The notes beneath the pieces are model-generated. The model did no database searches. It worked only from the letters and a program-made list of their open reading frames with translations, and was not told the origin of the DNA. From Caminibacter pacificus (GTDB lineage Bacteria > Campylobacterota > Campylobacteria > Campylobacterales > Nautiliaceae): a stretch of 64,000 nt of DNA. The translations under genes were made by a program, and so were the position numbers. Location: the NCBI RefSeq assembly GCF_003752135.1, contig NZ_RJVK01000001.1:620001-684000 (forward strand). The letters are read 5' to 3'. This document shows, piece by piece, positions 36,402-45,601 of the stretch; positions within the stretch are counted from its first letter, which is position 1, and every line of letters begins with the position of its first letter.

Positions 36402-37825
36402 GACAGCTTGCTTTTTAAGATTTTATTTACGATTTGAGGATTTGCCTTACCTTTACTCGCTTTCATTACCTGTCCTACGAAGAAACCGAAAAGTTTCTCT
36501 TTTCCGGCTTTGTACTCTTCTACTTTATCGGCATTTGCCGCAAGTACTTCATCAACTATTTTTTCAATAGCTCCCTCGTCGCTTACTTGTTTTAGCCCCA
36601 GTTTATCAATAGCTACGTCAACTTCGATATCTTCTTCCATTAATAAATCAAGTACTTTTTTACCACCGGCACCACTGATAACCGCTTCTTTTTCTCTAAT
36701 AGCGATTAATGCCAATTTCTTAGGACTTACAGGTGAATTTTCAATAGAAATTCCCGCTTTATTCAATCTTCCTAAAAGCTCGATAGCAAGCCATCTGTTC
36801 GCCGCTGCCGGCTCTACACCAAGCTCAATCATCTCTTCAAAGAATTTAGCAAGCTCAGGTTCCGCCGTTAATACGCCCGCATCGTATTCTTTTAATCCAA
36901 ATTCTTTCATATATCTCTCTTTTTTCTCATCCGGAAGCTCCGGAATTTCGATATCGAAGAACTCTTCAGGTACTTCAAGAGGCAAAAGGTCAGGGTCAGG
37001 AAAATATCTGTAATCCGCAGACTCTTCTTTTCCTCTCATAGAGCGAGTCTCTCCCGTTTTGCTGTTAAATAATCTTGTCTCTTGAACCACTTCTTCTTCA
37101 TATTCGTCGTATTCGTACGCTTCGATATGTCTTTCCACTTCGTAATCGATCGCTTGTTTGATAAATTTAAACGAGTTGATATTTTTAATCTCAACTCTCG
37201 TACCGAACTCTTTTTGTCCCTTAGGTCTTACCGAAACGTTGGCATCAACCCTAAAACTTCCTTCTTGCATATTCGCATCACTAATGCCTAAATATTTAAC
37301 GATAGCATGTAATTTTTTAAGATAAGCGATAGCTTCATCGCTGCTTCTCATATCAGGTTCGCTAACAATTTCCAAAAGAGGTGTTCCGGCTCTATTCAAA
37401 TCGACTTTGGAATAATCGCCTTCATGGATATTTTTTCCTGCGTCTTCTTCAAGATGCGCTCTTGTAATTCCTATTCTTTTCGTACCTTCTTTCGTATCGA
37501 TAAACAACTCTCCGTTTTCAACGATCGGTACTACGAATTGAGAAATCTGATAGCCTTTTGGAAGGTCAGGATAAAAGTAGTTTTTTCTCTCAAACGTACT
37601 TCTTTTATTGATAGTGGCATTTACCGCTTTTCCGAACATAACCGCTTTTCTTACCGCTTCTTTATTCATAACCGGCAAAGCTCCCGGAAGCCCGAGACAC
37701 GTCGGACATGTATTGGTATTAGGTTCATCTCCGAAACTTGTAGGACAATTACAGAAAATTTTTGTTTTCGTATTTAGCTGAACGTGAACTTCAAGACCTA
37801 TTACAACTTCATATTTTGATGACAT
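36398..37825 (-). CDS. gatB: Aspartyl/glutamyl-tRNA amidotransferase subunit B
   Basis: A 475-residue subunit of GatCAB, which converts Glu-tRNA(Gln) and Asp-tRNA(Asn) into the amidated forms. It opens [20 protein letters not shown] and contains the [12 protein letters not shown] zinc-linked segment, the [19 protein letters not shown] block and the C-terminal YqeY-like helical tail. The length is standard. The need for GatB fits an organism without a canonical glutaminyl-tRNA synthetase. Confidence 0.97.
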   Translation of the reverse strand: MSSKYEVVIGLEVHVQLNTKTKIFCNCPTSFGDEPNTNTCPTCLGLPGALPVMNKEAVRKAVMFGKAVNATINKRSTFERKNYFYPDLPKGYQISQFVVPIVENGELFIDTKEGTKRIGITRAHLEEDAGKNIHEGDYSKVDLNRAGTPLLEIVSEPDMRSSDEAIAYLKKLHAIVKYLGISDANMQEGSFRVDANVSVRPKGQKEFGTRVEIKNINSFKFIKQAIDYEVERHIEAYEYDEYEEEVVQETRLFNSKTGETRSMRGKEESADYRYFPDPDLLPLEVPEEFFDIEIPELPDEKKERYMKEFGLKEYDAGVLTAEPELAKFFEEMIELGVEPAAANRWLAIELLGRLNKAGISIENSPVSPKKLALIAIREKEAVISGAGGKKVLDLLMEEDIEVDVAIDKLGLKQVSDEGAIEKIVDEVLAANADKVEEYKAGKEKLFGFFVGQVMKASKGKANPQIVNKILKSKLS

Positions 37826-37871
37826 TTTTACTCCTTTGAATTCCTATTATTTATATTTTAACTCGGCTTTA

Positions 37872-39080
37872 CTATTCAACTACGAATCTGAATCCGGCTT
37901 TATGAAGCGCTCTTTTTATAGATTCTTGATGTTCCAAACCTCTTGTTTCAAGCGCAATAGAAACGTTTGCGTCTCCGATTGCAAGATTCAAATCCGTTCT
38001 ATCATATCCGATAGAGACGATATTTGCTTTTTCTTCGGCTAAAATCTCTGTAAGTCTCATTAAAGCTCCCGGTTTATCCACAAGCGTAATTACGAGTTTC
38101 ATTTTTCTATGAGATTTTAAAAGACCTTTTTCTATAATCAAATTAATCATAGTAACGTCGATATTTCCGCCGCTTAGCACCACCCCCACTTTTTTAGGCG
38201 CACCGAATTTTATTTTATGATGTAAAAGTGCGGCAATTCCTACGGCACCGGCACCCTCAACAACAAGTTTTTGTCTCTCCATTAAAAATAAAATAGCATT
38301 CGCAATTTCTTCGTCATCCACTTCTACAATGTCGTCAACCACTTCTTTTATTATTTCAAAAGTAATCGGTGAAGTGTCTCTTACCGCAATTCCGTCGGCA
38401 ATTGTTTTTACAAACGTAGTATCTTGCACGCTGCCGGATAGAAAGCTAAGCCTCATAGCAGGAGCACCCGCTGCTGTCACACCTATAACTTTAATATGAG
38501 GGTTTATCTGTTTTGCGGCACTTGCGATACCGCTAATAAGTCCTCCACCTCCTATAGGTACGACGATATAATCCAAATCTGGGACTTTTTCAAGCATTTC
38601 AAGAGCGATAGTACCCTGACCTGCCATTACGTCGTAATCGGCAAACGGATGAATAAATTCCATATTTTTCTCTTTTGCCAGCTTAACGGCATATTCGTAC
38701 GCTTCGTCGTAATTATTTCCGGCAAGTACGACTTCCCCGCCGTACTCTTTGACACCGCTAACCTTAGTCAAAGGCGTAGCTTCCGGCATTACGATAATTG
38801 AAGGAATATTAAAATAGTTCGCACTAAACGCAACACCTTGCGCGTGGTTTCCAGCACTTGCTGCAATAACCCCTTTTTTTCTTTTCTCTTCCGAAAGAGA
38901 CGCTATTTTATTAAAAGCGCCTCTTAGCTTAAAAGCTCCCGTAGTTTGGAGATTTTCTTTTTTTAAAAAAATTTCGTTTCCTACTTTTTGAGAAAGAACC
39001 GGCGCGTATGCAAAAGGAGTTTTATATACTACTTTTTTAACTCTTTCGTGAGCTTTTTTTATTTTTTCAAGAGGAATCAT
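37872..39080 (-). CDS. ilvA: Threonine ammonia-lyase (threonine dehydratase)
   Basis: A 402-residue PLP enzyme that deaminates threonine to 2-oxobutyrate, the entry to isoleucine synthesis. The PLP lysine is Lys51 in TTGAFKLRGAFNK. The glycine-rich phosphate loop is PIGGGGLISG. A C-terminal ACT domain (about 325-402) is present, which usually gives feedback control. The single ACT domain and the length fit the shorter biosynthetic/catabolic class. It starts four bases inside the CoA-binding protein gene (ATGA). Confidence 0.92.
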   Translation of the reverse strand: MIPLEKIKKAHERVKKVVYKTPFAYAPVLSQKVGNEIFLKKENLQTTGAFKLRGAFNKIASLSEEKRKKGVIAASAGNHAQGVAFSANYFNIPSIIVMPEATPLTKVSGVKEYGGEVVLAGNNYDEAYEYAVKLAKEKNMEFIHPFADYDVMAGQGTIALEMLEKVPDLDYIVVPIGGGGLISGIASAAKQINPHIKVIGVTAAGAPAMRLSFLSGSVQDTTFVKTIADGIAVRDTSPITFEIIKEVVDDIVEVDDEEIANAILFLMERQKLVVEGAGAVGIAALLHHKIKFGAPKKVGVVLSGGNIDVTMINLIIEKGLLKSHRKMKLVITLVDKPGALMRLTEILAEEKANIVSIGYDRTDLNLAIGDANVSIALETRGLEHQESIKRALHKAGFRFVVE

Positions 39081-39523
39081 AAAAGTCCCTCTCTTTCACA
39101 TCTCATATGCTCGACCATAAGACATTTATCTTCTACATAAAATATACCGGCGTTTTCAGCAATCTCTTTTGATTTTTCGTTTGTTACGCCTTCTTGTAAA
39201 AATACGCATTTTACTCCCGGAAGTTTTACCGCTTTTTCGACTATAGGAGGCGTATCTTCTCCTTTTCTGAATACGTCTACGATATCCACTTCAAAATCTA
39301 TCTCATCAAGACTTCTATAAACTTTTTCTCCCAAAATAAACTCTTCTCTCGGATAAACGGGAATAATTTTATATCCTTTTTCTTGCATATATTTAGCAAC
39401 CTGATTTGATGCTCTATGCTCTTTTGGTGAAAGTCCGACAACCACTATAACTTTGGAATTTTTAAGAATTTCGCAGAGTTTTTTATCAGCATTAGAGCTG
39501 CTTGGTAGTTCACAAGCCTCCAT
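39077..39523 (-). CDS. CoA-binding domain protein (YccU-like)
   Basis: A 148-residue Rossmann-type CoA-binding domain protein, with VVVGLSPKEHRASNQVA at the nucleotide loop and the VDIVDVFRKGEDTPPIV segment typical of the stand-alone family. Such proteins resemble the first domain of acyl-CoA synthetases, and the physiological role is not established. It is upstream of ilvA in one operon and has an extended -10 promoter. Confidence 0.85.
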   Translation of the reverse strand: MEACELPSSSNADKKLCEILKNSKVIVVVGLSPKEHRASNQVAKYMQEKGYKIIPVYPREEFILGEKVYRSLDEIDFEVDIVDVFRKGEDTPPIVEKAVKLPGVKCVFLQEGVTNEKSKEIAENAGIFYVEDKCLMVEHMRCEREGLL

Positions 39524-39543
39524 TTTTCACCTTTTTTAGCAAA

Positions 39544-39552
39544 ATTATATCA
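39544..39552 (-). promoter_or_regulatory. Extended -10 promoter of the CoA-binding/ilvA operon
   Basis: TGATATAAT on the minus strand about 20 bases before the ATG, with AAAAAGG as ribosome site. Confidence 0.65.
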
Positions 39553-39615
39553 AAACTCTTGATTTTTAGGGAAAAAAAAGAGTAAAATTTTTAGAAAGCC
39601 AAAAAAGGAGGAAAA

Positions 39616-39891
39616 ATGAAAAAATCTGATTTAGTAGCGGTAGTAGCGCAAAAGACGGGACTTAGCAAAAAAGATGTATCTGCAGTTATCGATGCGAGCA
39701 TCGAAGCAATCGAAGAGGCACTAAAAAAAGGTGACAAAGTAAGTTTTATCGGTTTTGGTAGTTTCGAAGTTGTAAAAAGAGCTCCGAGAGTTGCGAGAGT
39801 GCCAGGTACGAACAAAGAAGTTAAAATCCCTGCAAGCAAATCTGTAAAATTCAAAGTTGGTAAAAAACTTAAAGAAACTGTTAATTCTTAA
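39616..39891 (+). CDS. hup: HU family DNA-binding protein
   Basis: A 91-residue nucleoid protein. It begins MKKSDLVAVVAQKTGLSKKD and has the GFGSFEVVKRAPRVAR arm region with the proline-tipped DNA-bending ribbon. HU compacts and bends DNA as a dimer. The length and sequence fit the HU class better than IHF, since it is a single isolated gene. A strong AAAGGAGG site precedes the ATG. Confidence 0.95.
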   Translation: MKKSDLVAVVAQKTGLSKKDVSAVIDASIEAIEEALKKGDKVSFIGFGSFEVVKRAPRVARVPGTNKEVKIPASKSVKFKVGKKLKETVNS

Positions 39892-39893
39892 TC

Positions 39894-39922
39894 TTGATTT
39901 TATTTAGGGGATAGGATATAAT
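39894..39922 (+). promoter_or_regulatory. Promoter of tRNA-Leu, embedded in a palindrome
   Basis: TTGATT (39894-39899) and TATAAT (39917-39922) are spaced 17 bases, giving a near-consensus sigma-70 promoter just before the tRNA. An inverted repeat GGGGATAG (39907-39914) and CTATCCCC (39924-39931) flanks the -10 box. Confidence 0.75.
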
Positions 39923-39935
39923 TCTATCCCCAAAC

Positions 39936-40021
39936 GCCAGCGTGGCGGAACTGGTAGACGCGCCGGACTCAAAATCCGGTGGGCCTTGCCCATGAGGGTT
40001 CGAGTCCCTCCGCTGGTACCA
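39936..40021 (+). tRNA. tRNA-Leu (CAA anticodon)
   Basis: An 86-base class II tRNA with encoded CCA. The acceptor stem is GCCAGCG with CGCTGGT, the discriminator is A, the D-loop contains GGTAGACGCG, the anticodon loop is CTCAAAA giving anticodon CAA, there is a long variable arm, and the T-loop is GTTCGAGTC. It decodes UUG. No terminator follows; the convergent herA gene ends three bases after the CCA. Confidence 0.95.
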
Positions 40022-40024
40022 CTT

Positions 40025-41902
40025 TTAATCAATCCAATGTTTTACTAGCTTTATTGTTTCACTTTTTGGTTCATAACCTGTTTTTATTTCATAAACTGAA
40101 ATGATAATTGGCATTGGTATTGCTAAACCTGCGAGAATACAAGTACCCGTAGGTAATATAGATAAATATTCAAATGACAATCTATCTAAATAAGAAATTG
40201 TTCTTTCTACCGCTTCAATGTCTTTATTATTAATTAATCTATGCAAAAAATAATTATGCAATTGTGAAATTATTGTTGAAGAAATATCTGAAGGCCTTTG
40301 ACTTGCAATAGTTAAAAAAACTCCGAATTTTCTACCTTCTTTAATAATTTCTTCAAATGTTTCTAATCTATATTCTTTCCACTGTTCACTTTCTCTATTA
40401 GAAATGGGAGATAATATGTTATGTGCTTCATCAATAATTATATTTAAATATTTCTTATTATCTAAATTTTTATTAACCTTTTGTTCTTCATAAAGTTGTT
40501 TAACAATCAATAAAGGTAAAATTTTCTTTATCTCAGAATTAACATTTTTTAACGAAATTATATTCATTAGATTTAAACTATTTTCACTGTAATTATCTAT
40601 AACTTCTATTACTTTTTCTAAGTAATTTATTCTTCTAAGTCTTTTTAATAATGGTGCAATAAATTCCATATTCATATTTTTTTCAAGTTTATCATTATAA
40701 AATTGAAAAATAATTTTTAAAGGAATTTTTAAAAAATTATCCTCAATTTTTTCCGGAAAACTATTAAAATTATAATTTTTAATTTCTTTAACCAACTCTT
40801 CTCTATGATCATTAAAATATAAGCGTTTATCATTATTAAAATAAGTGTTGTTAGGCTGTATATAATACACTTCACTTGAAGAATGATAGATAAAACTATT
40901 AATAAAATTAATAAACATTATATAATCTTCTTGATCATTAATATGTAATATTTTCCCAATTTCTTCTAAAAAATTTTGTATATCTGACATTGCAAACTTT
41001 TTTTCAAGCATCATTATTATAAAATTTAAAAAATAAATTTTAAAGTTTTCAAAATCCACTTCCATTTTAAAAGACCTTTTTAAAAAAGGAATTTGTGTTT
41101 TTTCAGTAGCATTCAAATAAATGGCCCAAAACTCTATATCTTCAAAATATTTCTTTAATATAGGAAACTTATCTTTTGAATTTCTTGTATTTAAATTAAA
41201 TGTTTTTTTGTATTCAGGTTCAATAATTGTATAATCTCTTTCTTTATCATCAATTAAATATTCTCCATTAAAATCTATTAAGACAAATCTTGATGTCTTG
41301 TGAAAATTCTTATTATTTTTGAACTTTTCTAATAATTCATGATATAATTTAGCTAAAGTATAAGACTTTCCACTACCCGTATTACCAAAAATACCTATAT
41401 GACTTGCAAAAAGTTTATCTATACTTACTTTAATATCCTGATTATCTTCTAAAGCTAATTTACCTATAACTATACTTCCATAATTTTCTTCTTCTCCCAA
41501 ATCTAAAAAATTATGTACCATATTAAATTCTTTATTATCTAATAAATAACACTCATTAAAAACTAAAGGCATTTCTTTTATACCTTGAAAAAATTTATTT
41601 CTTTCAATATATCCAAGCAAACTAACTAATAGATATCTATTAATTTTTTCAGATTGTTTATAATAAGCTAAATTTATACTTTTATCTTCTTCAATGTATT
41701 CTCCTTCAACTTTTCCAATAATTTTAATATAACCTTTAACAATTTTTATATAACTTCCAACAGAAATATTTTTAATTATTTGCCCTTGATAAAAAATATA
41801 AGAAGAGTTTTTATTTTTATCTACTTTTATTTTTATTTTTCTTCCATCAACCGAATAAACTTCACCTATTCGAAAAACTGATTCTTTTTCAAATTCCTTC
41901 AT
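40025..41902 (-). CDS. herA: HerA-type ATPase of a SIR2-HerA defence pair
   Basis: A 625-residue FtsK/HerA-family ATPase. The N-terminal HAS-barrel region covers about 1-95, Walker A is FGNTGSGKSYT (about residue 172), Walker B is LNIIIDEAHN (about 490), and the FLTIASQRPSD sensor follows. It is preceded by a SIR2-like NADase gene with a one-base overlap. Such pairs are reported as anti-phage systems in which the HerA ring and SIR2 form a complex that depletes NAD. The gene is markedly more AT-rich than its neighbours and ends directly beside a tRNA, which suggests horizontal acquisition. Confidence 0.88.
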   Translation of the reverse strand: MKEFEKESVFRIGEVYSVDGRKIKIKVDKNKNSSYIFYQGQIIKNISVGSYIKIVKGYIKIIGKVEGEYIEEDKSINLAYYKQSEKINRYLLVSLLGYIERNKFFQGIKEMPLVFNECYLLDNKEFNMVHNFLDLGEEENYGSIVIGKLALEDNQDIKVSIDKLFASHIGIFGNTGSGKSYTLAKLYHELLEKFKNNKNFHKTSRFVLIDFNGEYLIDDKERDYTIIEPEYKKTFNLNTRNSKDKFPILKKYFEDIEFWAIYLNATEKTQIPFLKRSFKMEVDFENFKIYFLNFIIMMLEKKFAMSDIQNFLEEIGKILHINDQEDYIMFINFINSFIYHSSSEVYYIQPNNTYFNNDKRLYFNDHREELVKEIKNYNFNSFPEKIEDNFLKIPLKIIFQFYNDKLEKNMNMEFIAPLLKRLRRINYLEKVIEVIDNYSENSLNLMNIISLKNVNSEIKKILPLLIVKQLYEEQKVNKNLDNKKYLNIIIDEAHNILSPISNRESEQWKEYRLETFEEIIKEGRKFGVFLTIASQRPSDISSTIISQLHNYFLHRLINNKDIEAVERTISYLDRLSFEYLSILPTGTCILAGLAIPMPIIISVYEIKTGYEPKSETIKLVKHWID

Positions 41903-43032
41903 TAATCTTCCTTAATTTCTTTAATCTCTTTCAAAATATTTTCAAAATCATGATTTATATTTTCAAAATCATATTGATAGTTTTCTTGTGGTTTTATAAT
42001 ATGTAAATTATTGTTTTTAATTTTAGTATTCTCAATTTCAATATGTTTGACCCCATTGCCATCATAGTCATAAACGAATACATTTAATAATGGATTATAA
42101 TTTAATGCTCTAATAGTTATATCTCTAATATGCTCATCAGCAAAAGAAAAACCAATTACAATTAGAATAGTATTCTCTTTTTCTAATTCATTAGAAAAAA
42201 TTCTTAATAATTCATAATGAGTCTTTTTAAAAACAGTTTCTTGAAATTTTTCTTTAGTCGGATTAATAATTTGTAATTTTTCATAACTTTCAATAAACTG
42301 TTTTATTATATCTTTCTTTTTTTGTAAAATTTCAAAATCATTTTTAGTAATAATTTTTTTAATCTCATCATAAGTTTTAGTTTGATCTTCTATAGCTGTA
42401 ATATTTATTGAATTTAATAATTTATTTATTTCTTTTAATAATGATAAATTTAAATCAAGTATTATTTCTCCTTCATCGTATTTCCAATTTACTGAACCAT
42501 GTAATTTATAAATATTAAATATTGGTATTTCAGACATTTTATTGAAAAATAAACTTTCTTTATGAAATGTCCTTCTAAAACTACTTAAATCAAGTTTTGG
42601 TTTAAATCTTCCAAAAAAACCATCATTAAAATCATAATTTAATTGATCTAAAACATATTCATGAAAAATATCAATATTAGTAGTAAAAACATTAATTTGT
42701 TTTGAAAATAAATTACTTTTCCTTTCAAAAATCAACGCTCTTATTATTTTAAAAAAATTTTCATAATTTTTTTTCACACGAAGAAAATTTATTTCTGTAG
42801 TATTTTTTAAAATATCTATATTTGATTTCATAGCTATTTGATAATATTCTCGATAAAAAAGAAACTTCAATAATAAATATTCCTCTTCATTAATATTTTT
42901 ATCTTTATCTAAATCGGTTAACCAATTTTCAATATTCGATAATACACCAAAAAAAGGAACAGAAGCACCTGACCCTATTAAAAAATTAATATTTGAATTT
43001 TCAATTATTTTTTTATTTATTTTCAATTCCAT
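41902..43032 (-). CDS. SIR2-like NADase of a SIR2-HerA defence pair
   Basis: A 376-residue SIR2-fold protein. The NAD loop is LIGSGAS (18-24), the catalytic segment is VFTTNID, and the conserved His is in YKLHGSVNW. VIGFSFADEHIRD closes the fold. In defence systems this fold hydrolyses NAD+ after phage sensing. Asn and His at the expected catalytic positions argue for activity. It is AT-rich with few G/C-ending codons. An ATG preceded by AGAGGA and a TATAAT box at 43064-43069 give it its own promoter. Confidence 0.88.
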   Translation of the reverse strand: MELKINKKIIENSNINFLIGSGASVPFFGVLSNIENWLTDLDKDKNINEEEYLLLKFLFYREYYQIAMKSNIDILKNTTEINFLRVKKNYENFFKIIRALIFERKSNLFSKQINVFTTNIDIFHEYVLDQLNYDFNDGFFGRFKPKLDLSSFRRTFHKESLFFNKMSEIPIFNIYKLHGSVNWKYDEGEIILDLNLSLLKEINKLLNSINITAIEDQTKTYDEIKKIITKNDFEILQKKKDIIKQFIESYEKLQIINPTKEKFQETVFKKTHYELLRIFSNELEKENTILIVIGFSFADEHIRDITIRALNYNPLLNVFVYDYDGNGVKHIEIENTKIKNNNLHIIKPQENYQYDFENINHDFENILKEIKEIKED

Positions 43033-43063
43033 ACCAATTTCCTCTCAAAAACTTTTTTATTAA

Positions 43064-43069
43064 ATTATA
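43064..43069 (-). promoter_or_regulatory. -10 box upstream of the SIR2-HerA pair
   Basis: TATAAT on the minus strand, 31 bases before the SIR2 start, in an A/T-only stretch. No -35 box can be distinguished. Confidence 0.4.
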
Positions 43070-43096
43070 TAAAAAATTAGAAAAAAGCTAAAAACA

Positions 43097-43864
43097 TTAC
43101 CCCCTCATCATTTTCCAAAGAATCCAAACTATAGGTACTTCAAGTATAAATGCGATAATAACAGCTTTTATCGTTCCGTAAGGATCGTCTGTCAGAGGCA
43201 AGCCGCCCGTATTCATACCGAAAAATCCGGTAATAAGTGTCAGTGGTAGGAAAATACCCGAAAGAAGTGTCAGTACGAACATAATCTTATTCATTTTTTC
43301 ATCTTGTTTAGCTCTGAAAAACTCATACAAATAATCAAGCTTTTCAACTGCGTTTTTGGCAAATCTAAGCGCTCTTTCGAAGTGTTCTTTTAAGTCTTTA
43401 AATGCAAAATTATCCACTTCACTTTTATAATATTTTAAAAATCTCTCAAAAGCGATAAGCGCATGCCCCATAAGTCTTTCTATCAAAACCAAATCTTTTT
43501 TAAATTTAAGCCATTCGTTCGCAAACGATTTATCGATTCTGTTTTCGTAAAGGTCGTCTTCCATTTTCGCGATTTGCATATGAAGTTTATTTATTTTCGC
43601 AAGGATTTTATCAACCCTAACATCCAAAAAATTATGCAAATCCATAAAATCTCCAAGCAAATCGAAATCATCTTTTTTTCTATCGAAAATATAAACTTTA
43701 TCGTCTTTTATCAAAAACGCATAGTTTGCAACGTCCACTTTGTCATTTTTTATAAATGGTAACCTCAAAATCAAAATAGTATAATCTTTTGCTATTTCAA
43801 AATCGCTCGGGTGTTCGCTGTTTTCGATATCGTCAAGTAAATATTTATTAATCTCAAATCTCAC
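43097..43864 (-). CDS. CorA-family divalent cation transporter
   Basis: A 255-residue protein with a long helical cytoplasmic funnel and two C-terminal membrane helices. The GMN signature is intact (FFGMNTGGLP, about residue 217). CorA-family pentamers carry Mg2+ (or Co2+/Ni2+, or Zn2+ in ZntB). The ion cannot be decided by sequence. It is somewhat shorter than the ~315-residue standard. The start overlaps the asparagine synthetase stop (ATGA). Confidence 0.85.
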   Translation of the reverse strand: MRFEINKYLLDDIENSEHPSDFEIAKDYTILILRLPFIKNDKVDVANYAFLIKDDKVYIFDRKKDDFDLLGDFMDLHNFLDVRVDKILAKINKLHMQIAKMEDDLYENRIDKSFANEWLKFKKDLVLIERLMGHALIAFERFLKYYKSEVDNFAFKDLKEHFERALRFAKNAVEKLDYLYEFFRAKQDEKMNKIMFVLTLLSGIFLPLTLITGFFGMNTGGLPLTDDPYGTIKAVIIAFILEVPIVWILWKMMRG

Positions 43865-45561
43865 AAAAACTCCTTTTCATACCAACGGCTAAACAAATAC
43901 AAACTCCAAATATGCTGTTTGTAACGTTTATGTCCCGTTTTTATAATCTCTTTTAAATATTCTTCGTTAAAAATTTTATTTTTTCTGTTTATATCTATGA
44001 TTCTTTTAAGCTCTTTTTCTTCTTTCAGCCACTCGTAAAACGGAACGGCAAAGCCTTTTTTTCTACGATAGACAATCTCTTTTGGAAGATATTTTTGAGA
44101 TATTTCTTTTACAATCCACTTTTTAGAGCCTCTAACATCTTCTGGCAAAGTAAAAACGAAGTTTACCAAATCTCTATCCAAAAACGGACTTCTCGCTTCT
44201 ATAGTATTTGACATAAACATTTTATCAAGTTTCATCAAAAGCACTTCACCAAGCCATACTTTCATATCGAAATAAGTAAAATAAAAACTACCCCAATTTT
44301 TGTAAAATCTCTCGTAATCGACTTCAAAAGCGTTTTTTCTAAGTGCTTTATTTATTTGTCTTTGGAAAAACGTTTCGTTGATACCTCTAAATACCACCTC
44401 ATCGGCAAAAAATCTCCTAAAAACCTCCCACTCTTTTATATCTTCGGGATATCTTTCAAGGTATTTTTTAAGCCACTTTTTATTCGGTAAAAAGGCATTA
44501 AAAAATCCTAAAAATTCCTCATACCTCCTATACCCCAAAAACAACTCGTCACTTCCCTCTCCGCTAAAAACAACTTTCAAAGGTATGCTTTTAGCCAAAT
44601 GAAAAGCAGCAAAAAAGCTGCTATCGGCAATCGGCTCGTCCATATGAAAAAGTACGTTTTCGAAATTATCGAAAAAATCTTTTTTTCTAAGCGTTACATC
44701 GAAGTTTTTTATTCCCAAATAATCCGCAACTTTTTTAGCATATTTTCTTTCGTCGTAATTTTCAAATCCCTCATACCCCACGCTAAAAGTATCGATTTTC
44801 CTATATTTACTCGCAAGTGCGACAATCAGACTGCTATCGACCCCTCCGCTTAAAAGAGACCCTATTTCGACATCTCCCATAAACCTCTTTTCAATACTTC
44901 CGATCAATAACCTCTCGACTTCAGCAGATACGTTTTCTTTTGTGATACTTTTATTTTCCACTCTTTCAAAATCAAACCACCTTTTTATCTCTCCGTCATA
45001 ATAACATCCGGCAGGAAGTTTAAATATACCTTTATAAATCGTTTTTGGAGCGATTGAAGAGTTAAAAGCCAAATATTCGCTCAACGCCTCAAAATCCAAC
45101 TCTTTTGAAACAAAAGGCAAAATTGCTTTTATCTCACTTGCAAATATTCCGTTTTTCGTAAAATATAGAGGTTTTTTGCCGAATTCGTCTCTAAAAAGAT
45201 AAAGTTTTTTATCAAAAACGGCAATTGCAAACATTCCTTCAAGTTCTTTTATAAAATCAACTCCTCTAATCTCCCAAAGTTTTGCAATAACTTCTATTTC
45301 GCTATTAACGTTTAAGTCGTATTTTTTTATTAAATTTTTATAATTATAAATCTCTCCGTTAAATACGAAAACTTTATCTCCCGTTTTTAAAGGCTGGAGA
45401 TTTTTATCGATATTTTCGATAGCCAAACGATTAAATCCGAAAACTCCCTCTTTAAATTCCAAAATTTTTTGATACTTTTTTCCTCTGTGAAGCATTAAAT
45501 CGAGGGATTTTTTTACTTCGGAGAGTTCATATTTTCCTATTATTCCGAAAATCGCACACAA
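43861..45561 (-). CDS. asnB: Asparagine synthase (glutamine-hydrolysing)
   Basis: A 566-residue enzyme that makes asparagine from aspartate and glutamine. The N-terminal glutaminase begins with the catalytic Cys at position 2 (CAIFGIIGKY). The synthase domain has SLLSGGVDSSL and FSGEGSDELFLGYRR. The start is TTG at 45559-45561, immediately before the essential Cys and behind an AAAGG site. An upstream in-frame ATG at 45717 would add 52 residues before the catalytic Cys and lies inside the divergent gene, so it is rejected. Confidence 0.93.
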   Translation of the reverse strand: MCAIFGIIGKYELSEVKKSLDLMLHRGKKYQKILEFKEGVFGFNRLAIENIDKNLQPLKTGDKVFVFNGEIYNYKNLIKKYDLNVNSEIEVIAKLWEIRGVDFIKELEGMFAIAVFDKKLYLFRDEFGKKPLYFTKNGIFASEIKAILPFVSKELDFEALSEYLAFNSSIAPKTIYKGIFKLPAGCYYDGEIKRWFDFERVENKSITKENVSAEVERLLIGSIEKRFMGDVEIGSLLSGGVDSSLIVALASKYRKIDTFSVGYEGFENYDERKYAKKVADYLGIKNFDVTLRKKDFFDNFENVLFHMDEPIADSSFFAAFHLAKSIPLKVVFSGEGSDELFLGYRRYEEFLGFFNAFLPNKKWLKKYLERYPEDIKEWEVFRRFFADEVVFRGINETFFQRQINKALRKNAFEVDYERFYKNWGSFYFTYFDMKVWLGEVLLMKLDKMFMSNTIEARSPFLDRDLVNFVFTLPEDVRGSKKWIVKEISQKYLPKEIVYRRKKGFAVPFYEWLKEEKELKRIIDINRKNKIFNEEYLKEIIKTGHKRYKQHIWSLYLFSRWYEKEFL

Positions 45562-45574
45562 AACAGACCTTTTT

Positions 45575-45583
45575 TGATAGAAT
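45575..45583 (+). promoter_or_regulatory. Extended -10 promoter of the 45602 membrane protein
   Basis: TGATAGAAT, an extended -10 with one mismatch, 18 bases before the ATG. It lies in the 40-base gap shared with the divergent asnB. Confidence 0.45.
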
Positions 45584-45601
45584 TTTACAAAAAGGATATA
45601 A

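Noticed and set aside
39907-39931. The palindrome before tRNA-Leu as an HU terminator
   Set aside because: No T tract follows on the plus strand, and the -10 box of the tRNA promoter is inside it.
39936-43096. An attachment-site duplication of the tRNA-Leu 3' end bordering the SIR2-HerA island
   Set aside because: I looked for a copy of the tRNA 3' end in 43033-43096 and found none. No integrase gene is present, so mobility is suggested only by composition and position.
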